Shown one piece after another: positions 12,104 to 23,510 of a stretch of DNA of 64,000 nucleotides (positions are counted from its first letter, which is position 1; every line of letters begins with the position of its first letter). Position numbers and translations under genes: made by a program. The DNA lies in NCBI GenBank assembly GCA_900239685.1, contig OENT01000030.1, forward strand, positions 248,664-312,663, in the 5' to 3' direction. Below the pieces are notes generated by a model. The model had not been told where the DNA came from. It did no database searches and saw nothing but the letters and a program-made list of their open reading frames with translations. This DNA is from Rotaria macrura. Taxonomy: Eukaryota > Rotifera > Eurotatoria > Philodinida > Philodinidae.

Positions 12104-13356
12104 TCATTTTATTTCCTTATCTATGGCTGGCAAATTACATTCTCGTCTTTTTTTCCTTAATAATTCATAATGACTAGTCACGAAACGTCGAATAAATGCT
12201 ATTAAATCATTCCAGTTTTCATCGTTTATCAATCTATCCATATGTTGATTGACATAAAATTCATCAAGTGCATACATTTCGTCAGGTTTAATATAATGAA
12301 AATCATTTGGTTCTGGTTCCCGATGAAATTTTTCACGTCCATTCTCAGCCAATGTAAATGCTGGTGGATGAGCCCAAAAGCCGACTTGTTTTGTTAAGCC
12401 AACATCCAATTGATGAGAAAGACAAGCAAGTGCAACATCAGATATTTCACTTGTATTTGGCCAAACATTTTCAACATAATTTGTTAAATGTGGTTGCATG
12501 ATTTCAAGTAATTTCATACTAAAAAAGAACCCAGCACCACCAGATGGAAATTCAGCTCAATATGTTGTGCGATTAGGTCCTGGACATTGCCAATATCCCC
12601 AGTGACCACCGACACGAATCGGTTTCGTATAATCTAAACCATCAAGACGTTTAAGTAAATGATGAGGAAGAATAAATGTATCACAACCAGCTATATAAAA
12701 CCATTTTTGTCGTTGATTTATTGAAAATTCATTTGTTTTTGATAGATTATTTGAAGACCATAGAAGAGTTTTTTCATATTTGATAATTTATCTTCACAAG
12801 CACCCGCGACAACAGTCACAGGTAAATATGGATATGGAGTTGCACTGAGAAAATAATAATTGGTTATACGTGAAAGCCATGTATCACGTGTAGCTGTTGC
12901 TCGTGTATGAAAGAACGATGCAGCTGTAAAAATCACAAATGCAACATCATCTTCCGTGTAAGTTTTCGCCTTTGAATAAGCAGATCGTGGAATAGGTACT
13001 ATATTACAATATTTTTCTAAGAAACTATGTCGATATATGTCAAAAGAATCATTGGTTGGTGTGATCGATGAAATTGGAAATCGATTGATATTTTTATCAT
13101 CACAGATAAAACTTTTGAACGATGTTCGAGTTAGTTCAGGACGAACACTAATAGAAGAGATATTCGTTGTGGAAACAATAAGTGTTCGTTCTGTAAAATT
13201 GACTCTAATCAGCTTATGAAAAATTTCAAGTGTAATATTACGTGAAATACTAATGAAAAATACAATTAGAAGTGAAGCAAAAATTAAAAAACCTGAACGA
13301 AATGATAAAGAATAGTTTCCTTTTGAAATTGAGTTGATTTTGTTCGTTGAAATCAT
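12104..13356 (-). pseudogene. Fringe/C1GALT-like glycosyltransferase (GT31), broken by a frameshift and a nonsense codon
   Basis: The reading starts at 13356 with a cytoplasmic tail, one membrane anchor (residues 21-37) and a stem, then a catalytic domain with VTVVAGACEDKL. Near 12778-12783 one base appears to be missing: before it the frame reads KLSNMKK, after it, in the neighbouring frame, TLLWSSNNLSKTNEF and FYIAGCDTFILP, which fits the metal-site region of Fringe-like enzymes. A TGA at 12557-12559 interrupts TTY*AEFPSGGAGFFF, where tryptophan (TGG) would fit. The rest, including SDVALACL, is open to the TGA stop at 12104-12106. Both lesions are single-base and the rest is well kept, so the loss is recent, or they are sequence errors. 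An intact copy would be a Golgi type II enzyme. AATAAA overlaps the stop. Confidence 0.85.
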
Positions 13357-15583
13357 TTTCTAGTTTGATTAGAGTATAATCCGGTGATATAAATAAATTG
13401 ATTCAATCTATAAATAAATAATATAGATGGTCTTACATAATGCAATGGCATTTATGTGAGATACGAGCATGAACTAGGGATATAAATCATTCCATTTATG
13501 CTCAAGTCAATCCTTAGTTGATCCATTCGAATTTCAGGAGAATTCTTCTAAGAAATTTATTGAACATTTTTCAATTATTCTTCCAGCTTAGACACAATAT
13601 CCTATTTGAGCTTCATCAAACGTGCGTATAGTCACTAGAAATATTAGTGACCCATTGGAAAACATTGCATCGATTCAGGTAGATTTCCATTTGAATAATA
13701 CATTATTCAAATACGATTAGACAAAGGATATACATAATAGATTTTATAAAACACTGAATTAGCTTAAAATAAAGAAAAAAAAATAATTTATACGTTTGTC
13801 GTACTTCGATAAATCAATAGATAGATGAATGATCTGAATAATCAATTATCTATCGTCAGGGTCGATTCTTGATTGAATCATAGCTTTTCTTTCCTACAAT
13901 TTTATCGAAAGTCATTGAGGGATACACGATCAATATCGTATAAAAATGTGTTACATTTATTTTTTGCCAATCTTTTGTGTATCAATAATAATAAAATAAT
14001 ATTCGTTTCGATCACTCACAAGTGATCAAAATATAAAAACTATGATAAAGTAGATGTGGACAAATTGATTAATAGATCAATTTTATCAACATAATTTCAA
14101 GGGGGCAGTATTGATTCATCGGTCTATGAGTTACCTCCTTCCTCACAAATGCTCGAAAATGATTTCGCACCGATCTATATTGGTCCTGATTGAAACTTTC
14201 AAAAATGAGTGGTCCTAAAAGAAACATGTTTACTAGTTATTACATGTGAATCTATCAAATTACTTCAGAATTCTTTCGTATTGATATATATGTATACATA
14301 TCAAGCCTTCCTGAGAATCATTCCGGCTCTGTCATCCTAAGGGCCATAGAACTCAAAATCTTCTCAAATAAAAATAAACAACATTATAGCCAACTTGTGT
14401 ACGAACAGAGCTTGACAACTCTTTTTCTTTTAGCAGATTGTGAATTTAAAATGAAACTCAAAATATGCATCGTTCGATAGTAAACCTCAAGTTTTTTCTA
14501 CTGACAAAACACTTATAAAAGATGTACTCAGAACAAAATGTACTCGTACCTTGAACTTCAAGAAGCCAAAATAATATTAATAATGTCATGAATCGTATGA
14601 CAGGATCTTACACTTCCCCTATTAAAAATCTTGTTCTAAGAAATACAAACGAACGATTTTTCATCCGTAAAATTAATACAAGAAGATTTTCAAACGATGT
14701 GTTATTATTTTTTCTTGTAATAACAAATAAGGAAAGTCATTATTCTATCTGATTAGCAAAATCTAATGACAAAACACTAATCATTTTGAGGAACTTACGT
14801 GTTTTCCAAGAAAATAATGAGTGGAAATTTAAGAGCAAGATTTTTTACGCTTCTCACCACTCGGTTACAGACAGTCATCCCTACAGACTTTAAAAACCAG
14901 TATTATATAACCATATTATATTGCAACTTTGTTTGCTGTTTATTCACGTACTTGCAATAAGAAAAATGGCACATCACCAGCGAATAGCAGTAACGAAAAC
15001 TAAAACTAGGGTGCTGGTCAGAAAACGACGAAATAAGAATAATAATCATGATATTACATTTCTTGTATTTTGTATTACTATGATCAAGCTAAAGATATGT
15101 GAATTCTACATCTCAGTCCCATAGCCGGCTTCACTAATAATTTTTTCAGTCACAACTTGATATTGTATGGAAAGTAAGAATACAAACTTGGTAGAAAAGA
15201 AAATCAACCTATTCATTTTTGTTGCAAGAATGAAATGTAAACGTAGAATAACTTACGAATACAGTATTTTTATGACAGAAAGAGATTCTTTATCGTAGTT
15301 GGATATTTTACAAGTAAATTCAGTTCATTTAATTTTATACGAGAGAAGTATGGAACCAAAGTAATTAAATACCTTCTAAAAAAACGTTCTGACTATACTC
15401 TTGTTTTATTTCATTGCATAAAAAATAATTTTACATTATTCTTTACGACATAAATTACCTCATTTTCAAAGAAATTCATTTTTATCCAAAGCACAGAAAA
15501 GGAGTATATATGTAACATATGTTTATAATACGAGATTTTTATTTCCGTTGACTTACGATAAACAAATAGACAAGAAAAGATAA
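13357..15583. other. Intergenic, nothing recognised
   Basis: AT-rich DNA upstream of the GT31 pseudogene. Before its ATG the minus strand reads CTCTAATCAAACTAG, a weaker acceptor-like signal. No gene found in this stretch. Confidence 0.5.
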
Positions 15584-15660
15584 GATTCAATCGTAAATCG
15601 AACCCGATGATAGATAACTGTTTATTTCGATCGATCCTCACACCAGTGAGCTATCGAAGC
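15584..15660 (-). ncRNA. tRNA-like element A (pseudo-tRNA or SINE head)
   Basis: On the minus strand, 77 nt begin GCTTCGATAGCTCACTGG, a good A box (TAGCTCACTGG), and carry GGGTTCGATTT as a B-box-like T arm. The acceptor ends GCTTCGA and TTGAATC pair at six of seven positions. The T stem pairs at four of five, counting one G-T. CTCA and TGAG can form a D arm. The anticodon arm does not pair and no believable anticodon can be assigned, so it is not a working tRNA. TTATCTTTTC follows, which could act as a pol III terminator. Related to the element at 3480-3556. Confidence 0.42.
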
Positions 15661-16343
15661 ATGATGAACATACGGTTTAGTTGTGAATGAAGTTTTAATT
15701 GTTAAATGTCATAGGAAGCAAAAATGTAAGATTGTAAAAGTATGTTAGAAATTCATTTCGTCTTTTATATTTCTACTTCAACTGTAGTGATTACTTGCTA
15801 TTTTTGTATGAAATCAAGACAAGCTACTTTAAAAAAGAGCAAGAGTCTAAAATGAAACTAAAGTAGTGTTTGATTGGATGATAGGTCTCTTTTGCTGTGC
15901 TCGTCATTTTAACACTCTTTGATTTGTATATTTTGAGCCGATCATCGTATCTCAATTCTGATTGGTAAATATTTTATATGCATTCAAATAGGTAAGAAGA
16001 AACCTGACATTCTATAGAAATAAATTCAAATACTCGAGTGATACTTTAGTTTTTTCCTTACAGATAAGAATAAAATATGTTCCTATAAGAAACAAAACAA
16101 AATAGGAAGAATGCGAAAAAATAGTTTACACATTATTAGTTTAACTCTAACACTTCTTGTATTCTATACAATGAAATATTATAGTAAGGTGCATATAAAA
16201 ATAAACGTGCATTATCATCATATAGCCTCTATTAAACTAGTTATATTTGGATCCTTGAATTTATTCTCCTTTTGGCAATTCATTTTTTTCATTCTAGCAA
16301 ATATACAAATATAAAAAGACATGGAAGATACAAACATACTTCG
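15661..16343. other. Intergenic, nothing recognised
   Basis: AT-rich; the short open frames show no family features. Confidence 0.45.
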
Positions 16344-16456
16344 CAGGGGCGTACCGACCAGGGGGACGTAACACCCTCCTGCTTTTGAAATATTGAGATA
16401 GAGGGGGGGGGTAGTGGTTACGCCCTCCCTGCTCTCGAGACTTCGGGACGCCCCTG
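16344..16456. mobile_element. Short hAT-type non-autonomous element with 8-bp target duplication
   Basis: The termini are CAGGGGCGT (16344-16352) and ACGCCCCTG (16448-16456). The inverted similarity continues inward with gaps (AGGGGGACGTAAC against GTTACGCCCTCCCT). The flanks are ATACTTCG on the left (16336-16343) and ATACTTTG on the right (16457-16464): an 8-bp duplication with one difference. CAGNGGCGTACC-type ends with 8-bp duplications are typical of the hAT superfamily. The element is 113 bp, GC-rich and has no coding capacity. Confidence 0.72.
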
Positions 16457-16464
16457 ATACTTTG

Positions 16465-17539
16465 TATGCTGAATAACGTCGAACGATTAATGGGAAATAA
16501 AGTTTACTAGTGAATGGCAGGTACAGCACTCGAATTTTCTTCTTCTTTTCTATGAGATTGGAATTAAATTACTTGTTTCAATCGAGAATCGATGGAAATG
16601 CTTTTCTTTGAGAGGACGTTCGATGTTTGAGACATATTCTTCAAATGCATTCCACTTCATTCATTTCTGAAGCATAAACAGAGAGATAAAGAGAATGAGA
16701 TTGTGATGTAGCACATAAGTAAGTCTCCAGTATAAAATGGTCAAAAACAGAATACGTTTCGAAGATACATTTTTTTCTTCAAAAGCTGTTTTATTTATCA
16801 GGATCGCGCTATCTGCCGTTCTTGTAAACATCCATCAATAATCGATTCGACTTTTGTGGAAAAGTCTTCTCGGTTATTCCTAAAAGAAAGACATAAGAAC
16901 AAACAATTTGTTAATTACCGAGAATCTCTTCATTACCATTTCACAGCTAATTTGCTATGAATGCTGCTCTTCAATCACCAGTCGAGACAAGAAACCAGCT
17001 GAAGTCTTAATTAATTAGTCTTTACTATGCTGGCAATTCCGGCTCTATTTACCTCTCATAACAGCCTGATATTAATGGCATTTAGATAGTTTTTCAAATT
17101 CAAATAGACATGAAAATACTATTTCGTTTGAAAGACATGTTTAAGGAAAATGAAAATTTTCTTTCGATCAGTTATTTTGGCATTAAATTAAGAGTGAAAT
17201 CATGATGAGTATGATTTTGCTTTTCATGTCATAAAAGTAAAAATTATATTTAAAATTTAAAAAAAAATTTACCTACTTTTAATATTTGAGCATTTATAAA
17301 ATGAAATATGTTTTCGAATTTCTTCAAGTATTTGGAAAATTATTTTTAAGGAACTTAACAAATATAAATTGAGAAAAAAATCTTATGTATAAAAGACAGA
17401 GAAAGATACAAAACGAGACTTAATGAGCTCAACAACGATTCTTGATCATTTGAAATAAATTCATTATTTTGTAGAACCGATTCTTACGACAACTATGGAT
17501 AAGAATGTATTGTGTTCTGTAATGAAAGCGTTCAATAGG
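16465..17539. other. Intergenic, nothing recognised
   Basis: AT-rich spacer between the hAT-type element and the inverted pair; no gene seen. Confidence 0.45.
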
Positions 17540-17785
17540 ATTATTCACCAGAAGGTATGATATATAACTGTATAGCATGCGCTGCAGAAGGAACGGAAAA
17601 AATGTCAAACACTGTTAGACCATGCTGAAGACTTCTAATCCATCTAAGTTTTTTTTTGATGAAAACAGCAATGCCTACTCTAAAAAGTTTGTACCAAATA
17701 TATTTTGTCCGTATGAATCTGAAAATGAGAAAAAGCCCAGAATCTAGCTTACCTTTAACAACGTTCGTGCAACTTCGCCATCCAA
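17540..17785 (-). repeat. Left arm of an old inverted pair
   Basis: The reverse complement of this segment aligns along most of its length with 18325-18560. Shared words include TTTTCAGATTC, TTGCT(G/C)TTTTCATCAAA and TCTAACAGT(G/A)TTT. Identity by eye is roughly two thirds to three quarters, with single-base shifts, so the open frames across both arms are unlikely to be a conserved protein. The arms are separated by about 540 bp. Confidence 0.6.
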
Positions 17786-18324
17786 TAACGTCACTTTCCA
17801 TTTCAATTGATTTTTTTAACAATGAAAGAGAAGGGAAAAACCATGTTGAATAATGATTTTTGTAGCATAAAGCATAGTCTTTCCAATGCTGTATTGGAAG
17901 CTGAATTGTTCTTGTTTTTTATACCGAAACATTGCTTTTTTCTGAAAACGACTAAAAAATTTGCTTATTCTTCTTATCTGAACATCTTGCAAATGTAAAA
18001 ATTATCTTTTCCATTAATTTCTTGTTCAGATTCTAAGATTTAACATATTTTTCGAGTAAATAAAGCAAAACAAAATTGATTTCACGCATACTTTTTCTTG
18101 AAATAATCACTGATATTCTTGCAGACTGACGGTTCTTATTAAAAAGTCGACTTTCATAAAAATTAAAGTTTTTCAATCTTTGACTCAAGAGTCAACAATG
18201 GATAAAACTTTTTGTAACAAAATCGATATATATATATATATAGAGTTTTTAATGTTTTATATTTTGATGTATTTTTTTAAAAATTTGGTCGATGTAGTTC
18301 GAAATTTTTGAGACATATAGATTT

Positions 18325-18560
18325 TCGATAGTTGCAAGAGCACTTTTTAGAAGTACTTCGTTCTGAGCTTTTCCTTGTTTTCAGATTCTTACAGAAAAAA
18401 TATGTCTGGAACAAAAATTTACAGTTCAGATATTGCTCTTTTCATCAAAGCAAATTTGCATGGATCAAAAATCATCAACATAATCTAACAGTATTTTACA
18501 TTTTTCCCATTTCTTTCGCAATTCATGTTATTTACCTTCGTTCTATCAGATTTTTATTTT
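18325..18560 (+). repeat. Right arm of the old inverted pair
   Basis: Matches the reverse complement of 17540-17785, as described for that arm. Both arms read outward from the spacer. They could be terminal repeats of a decayed DNA transposon or two inverted copies of a dispersed repeat. A transcript through both could fold into a hairpin. The spacer at 17786-18324 has no recognisable gene but holds a short TA microsatellite at about 18228-18241. Confidence 0.6.
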
Positions 18561-21189
18561 ATGTTTTTCTTTGTTTTAATATAACATTACAGCAAGCATG
18601 ATTTTAAGTATGTATGTAGGCACACAGGAACCTAAGCAGCAAGTGTCATTCATAGTTTACAATTAATCATCTTGTTGTAAACATTACGTGATCCACACTA
18701 TAAATTAGATCCATATGTAAATGCCTCCTTTATTTGTTATGGCTAATATGCAACGTGATCATCGTCGCTTTTTACTATTGAAATAAAATTTAGACTGAAC
18801 AATGAAACGAATCGCTTTGCCGTGTTGATCGAGAGGATATGGGTTTGGTGCACATAATAAAAAGAAAAACAAGAATCACCGTCAATTGAAAAAGATACAA
18901 GTATGTGCCAGAAATACTAGTATGATGTTGTGTGCACGAATGGTGGCTACTATAAAAAAAAGCGAAACTATATATCATTAACAGAAACAGAACTGGACAC
19001 GAGCAAAGTCAGATAATTTCTGAATTGGATTTACTAGTATTAAAATCTAATCGGAATCGCCTGGTCTTGAACAAAGCGAAACAAGAAACGTAATACTATC
19101 TACAGTTTGACATGAATAGAAAGTGCAGAACTTAAAGATGTCTCGAAGTCGTAGATTATTTCACTAATATGTAATATACGTGAACTTAAAACATTTTTTG
19201 TCTAATTTTTCACTCTCGGCGCTAAACAACCTCGCCGTACGAAGATATTGAAATGTTCGATTTATGATAAACTTTTATTTTCTTTGGAATCAAGCATTAA
19301 GCCTCGGTGCAATCTGTTGTTTACATTTTCATTATTTTGAACGTTAAATAACTTCGTTCGCTAGAGTGTATCAATATTCAAATAAATTGTATGCAAATGA
19401 TCGATTCTCTCCTCATAATAAGCATTGCCGATGCCAACATCCGAAATGGTACGAATCCTTGTAGAGTTTTCTTCTACGTTGCAATATTTATCTACCGATG
19501 AAATACGAGTTCAGAAGATACTTACCAGTTGGATGCGTTTCCTCATAAGAACGAGAAAACACTGGAGCGATAGCGTACAAATATTCGGCCAAAATCTCAT
19601 CTTATGAAGATTTTCATCATACGTACAGAGTTGAGACGGTGTATGTAAGAAACACAATTGTTCGATGTGCATTTAACACAACGCTCAAACTTATCACATC
19701 AACCCATGATGGAAGTAAGTTGATGAAGATCAGCAAGTTAGAAGTCTTCGGGAATAAAACGATCATTAGATGTGGCAAGCTTGAATGGACAAGGATCGAC
19801 AGTGTATATTACTTGACCGGTGATACTAAAATAATCTTCATACTTTAAGATATTGATCATGGCGAAATGTTTTCATTGCTATCTATTCATTATCGCCTTG
19901 CTTACTGACAGAAGATATGCCGCATAAGCATCAATAACTACACCTTTAACGTCGTTTGTATTCTGCATAGCCATATACTTGCTGATTTCGGAACTTCATG
20001 ATGTGCTTCCGCGACTTTGAGAAGCACGGACTGAGACTAGATAATTCGTGGGAATATTGTTCATCTTTGATACCAATGGATCATCGCAGTAAGATGGCGT
20101 ATCCTCTCTCCCCAGAACGGTACCAGTTATTCTTCATCATATACTGTTCGTCTTTTTACAGTTTTTTATGTATGAAGTATTCTATTAAACAGGTCCATGT
20201 TCACTTGGGGAAAACCAATCAACCCTTTGCTCTGTCTAATAGAGATTCAACGCGCGATAGTTTTCACAATGATTTTGGGAATCATTCGCTTACATCTTAT
20301 TGTCTATAATATTCTTTTGGAAGCGTTAGTCTACGTATTTTAATTGAAAAGAATTGAAAAAGAAATTGAGCGATATTGAATTATTCAACCAATCATGAGA
20401 GATGTTCATTTTTTCTTTGTTGGCGAAAATCGATCCTAATGTGAATGGTCAACAGTATCCATGTAACAGTGCTTGTCTCGTAGGTATATGGATAGAATAC
20501 ACACGTACGCAAAGCAATGATTGCCAATGAGGCATTTAATGCAAAGAATATCTATCATGGAAACCAGAAAACATCGAAATGGCTGAACTCATCAATCGTT
20601 TACCTACATTTAAAATCGTAGCTTTGTCCAATGCCATCCTGCGTTCGTTAGGAGCCTAGTCTAGTAGTATGAACAGTGACAGCACGTTCCATATTCAGTC
20701 GACACGAACAGCATAAATATGACTTCATTTTTACGTGCTGAACTCATAGAATATCGCAAGCAGATATCGACTGATGAACAAATCCAGACTAGTGGCTCAA
20801 GGAAGACAATACTTTTCAATTAGATAAATACTCTATGAACAATATAGAATCTCATTCGATTCAACTCACAAATCTGGATACCAATAGCTGCTATTGTCTA
20901 ACGTGTGAATTGAACATCTTGTTTAATAAGCTGACTTTATCTTTTCGTAAAATTCAAGATCGGATTGATCTTTCATTCCAGGATCAAATTAATTTCCACC
21001 CACTACCTTGTGCACATAATCTGACAAAGTAATAGAAGTTACAATCGAATTGATAGAATCTTGATAGACTGGCACACCATTGCAGAATGTATTTTTCACA
21101 TCGGAGCGGTTCTAGTATGGCCTTATCAACAATAGTTGAGCCTAATTATTCGTTTATACTCTACTCAATCATCGTCCCATACTCAAATT
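18561..21189. other. Gene-poor stretch with coding-like fragments at 19.4-21.0 kb
   Basis: Less AT-rich than its surroundings. Several short open pieces occur: on the plus strand 19425-19607, 19639-19848 and 20835-21032, and on the minus strand a frame from about 19580 down to a donor-like GGTAAGTATC near 19525. A minus-strand piece around 19900-20080 also reads open for several dozen codons with one stop. Nothing joins into a full protein and I do not recognise a family. It may be one or more decayed genes or transposon remains; the coding strand cannot be decided by eye. Confidence 0.3.
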
Positions 21190-21480
21190 GATGAGATTGG
21201 AGGTGCAACCAATCTTGACTACATTTGGGAGTTGCCACCATATTTTTCAGAATTAGACTTGGATTGAAATTTCGATATAATCCCGAGCTAGTTCCAATAT
21301 GTGAATTTCGCTTAGATTTGGATCTGAGGATTGCTTGTATTGATTGGTTTAGTTCAGATTTGGGATTCGATTCCAATCCGACATAACTCTAGCTTCGTAG
21401 TCGCATTACATTGAGATCAAATCGCAACATCAAATCCAAATCGCAAGCCCCCAATCTACACTGAATCGAAGCCATTTAAT
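21190..21480. repeat. Degenerate GATTTGG/CCAAATC motif cluster
   Basis: Variants of GATTTGG or GGATTCGATTCC recur in the first part (CTTGGATTGAAATTTCGAT, GATTTGGATCTGAGG, CAGATTTGGGATTCGATTC). The second part has the opposite sense (AAATCCAAATCGCAA). It is a motif-rich, partly palindromic repeat like the GGCCC and GCCGCC islands. No coding meaning is apparent. Confidence 0.4.
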
Positions 21481-22757
21481 GTCAGTTTATAAAACTTGCA
21501 ATTCTTTTCACGTGTCTAATACTTAATCTTAAAGACTTATCATATATGGGTTATTTACGACCAAATACAAACTCCAGTGGACAACAAACCCAAACGTGTT
21601 TTTACCTAACCCCAACGCTTTGGATTTGTTGCACTCGTATATGAGATGAACGATTCTAAATACGAGCAAACACAATTCAGTACTTTGTAGCATTTGAATT
21701 TTCTCTTGCTACTCAAGCACGCTGTTCTTCGATTGTGATTGTTGCTTCTGTATTATTTCTCGTTGTGATCTGGTGAAGTAGACATAGGAATGCTTAGTTA
21801 AAATTTAAAATTTAAATGAAAGTCGAAGGAAAAAGGTATGAGATGTGTCAAAAGAAACTTGTGCCTTCCATATGGAATATACATAGGAGAGTTAAAAACC
21901 AGTTCTATTTTCGAGTGTACACGATAGTAACTCGATGATTATCACTAAATTGTAATTAATCATAGTTACGTTACTGAGAGAAATAAGTAGAAGAAAACAA
22001 TATAAGTAAGTGCCAGTAGTGCTAACTGAGCTACTTCATCGCTACAATTCATTTCAAACTTGCGTGAAAGTGAATGATGTCAATATGGTTGAAATGTGAC
22101 TAGAATGAACATATAAAGACTCAAATTCTTTTTGATTATTGTTCGTAAGGATCAATCTTACACGCCAAGCAAAAGAGAGTGTTACAATCATACATTTGAT
22201 TTCACGTTATTGATCATAAATTGAATTTATACACATGAAATGAACAATATCTATCATATAAGTAATCTTTTGACAATGACTGATGAATAACGACCATTGA
22301 GTTTATGGTTGAAGTATTAAGAACCAGGTTTCATTTCATTTTATATGATAGATGTTCTTACACTATCGATATTATAACATTCTCTTTTACTTTAATCCAT
22401 GAGAAATAAGATATCACATGTCGGTTACTAAGATTAAATAAAAATGCAATCGATTTAAATTAATTTGAATCTGTTATGTGTTTCAAATGGATAGAAATAA
22501 ACTTAAAAAATAAACGACTTTATATTCTTAAGACTGAAAATGTGATTGAAATCGAATTAAAAAAAATGTCCATTATAATCAAGTGTCAAACTAAAACTAA
22601 TACATCATAGTCTGACATTTAGCTGCATTTTATATTGATAGTCGATTGACACAGATTTTCTTTTGGCTATCTAATTTGGCAGTAATAAGTGTGCCAGCTG
22701 TCATCAATTTTTTCTCGTCCCAAAACAAACGAAAACATTCGTCTTCACACTTAGAGA
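21481..22757. other. Intergenic, nothing firm
   Basis: AT-rich. On the minus strand at about 22010-22047 the words GCGATGAAGTAGCTCAGTTAGCACT look like the 5' half of a tRNA, but no T arm follows, so no RNA gene is called. Confidence 0.4.
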
Positions 22758-22860
22758 TGTAAGCCGCCGCCGCCATTGGATTCCAGATAATTTAAAGTAC
22801 TTTCTAGCAGCCGCTGCTTTAAAAATCCAAGTTCAGCCACTCCCGCCGCCACTGCTATGT
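22758..22860. repeat. GCCGCC motif island 1
   Basis: AAGCCGCCGCCGCCATTGG, AGCAGCCGCTGC and CCCGCCGCCACTGC alternate with AT-rich spacers. The same pattern, with the same order of a GC block, AATTTAAA, GCCGCTG and a final AGCCGCC block, appears at 23407-23510. Probably two copies of one low-complexity element. Confidence 0.45.
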
Positions 22861-23406
22861 TTACATATTTGATCGAAAATTTTTCCCTCTCTCTCATCCC
22901 AAATTGTGAACCAATCATACATTTTTTTCACCAAAGAGACAAAAACACAAGATATTTTGTGTTTCCAATAGAAAAAAGCAAACATCTTCACACGAACCTA
23001 AAACCATTTTTAGTCATCGATATTCGTATAATTTTGATCTATAGTACTGTTTGTTTACTTATACATGTAATTATATAGGTTAGCATTGTGTATTATTATT
23101 TGGTTTAGTTTCAGACTATTTTATTAGGTTTTTGTTATTGTACTTTATTCCACTCTTATGTTTTCAAATGTGTAGAGATTGTGATATTCGTTTAACTTGC
23201 TACTCTTTATGCATATTGTCATTGTATGATAACAGAAAACATTGGTTTTTCTTAAATACTATTTTAAAATGGCAATAAATAGGGATCGAAATAAACAGAA
23301 ACAGTTACGCTTAAAAAAATCATCAATATGAAACTCAGCCATCGCGCAAAGACTTATAAATATTAGTTTGCACTGCAGTCGTGAAAAATACATTTCAAGT
23401 TATCTA

Positions 23407-23510
23407 GCCGTCACCGAGGAATGGCTTACTAATTTAAATTGCCGGCCGCTGAAAACCTTAAAAAATTGAAAGTAAATATGAGCCGCCACCGCCGTTCAAC
23501 CCTTCGGTTT
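23407..23510. repeat. GCCGCC motif island 2
   Basis: GCCGTCACCGAGG, GCCGGCCGCTG and GAGCCGCCACCGCCG separated by AATTTAAATT and AAAAAATTG spacers. It matches the order of blocks in the island about 0.65 kb upstream. Confidence 0.45.

Noticed and set aside
17541-18601. Two similar predicted proteins read outward from a common centre
   Set aside because: The underlying DNA arms differ by single-base shifts, so the apparent protein similarity is a by-product of a DNA inverted repeat.
22010-22047. tRNA-like A box (TAGCTCAGTTAGCA) on the minus strand
   Set aside because: No B box or T arm at the right distance, so at most half a tRNA remains.
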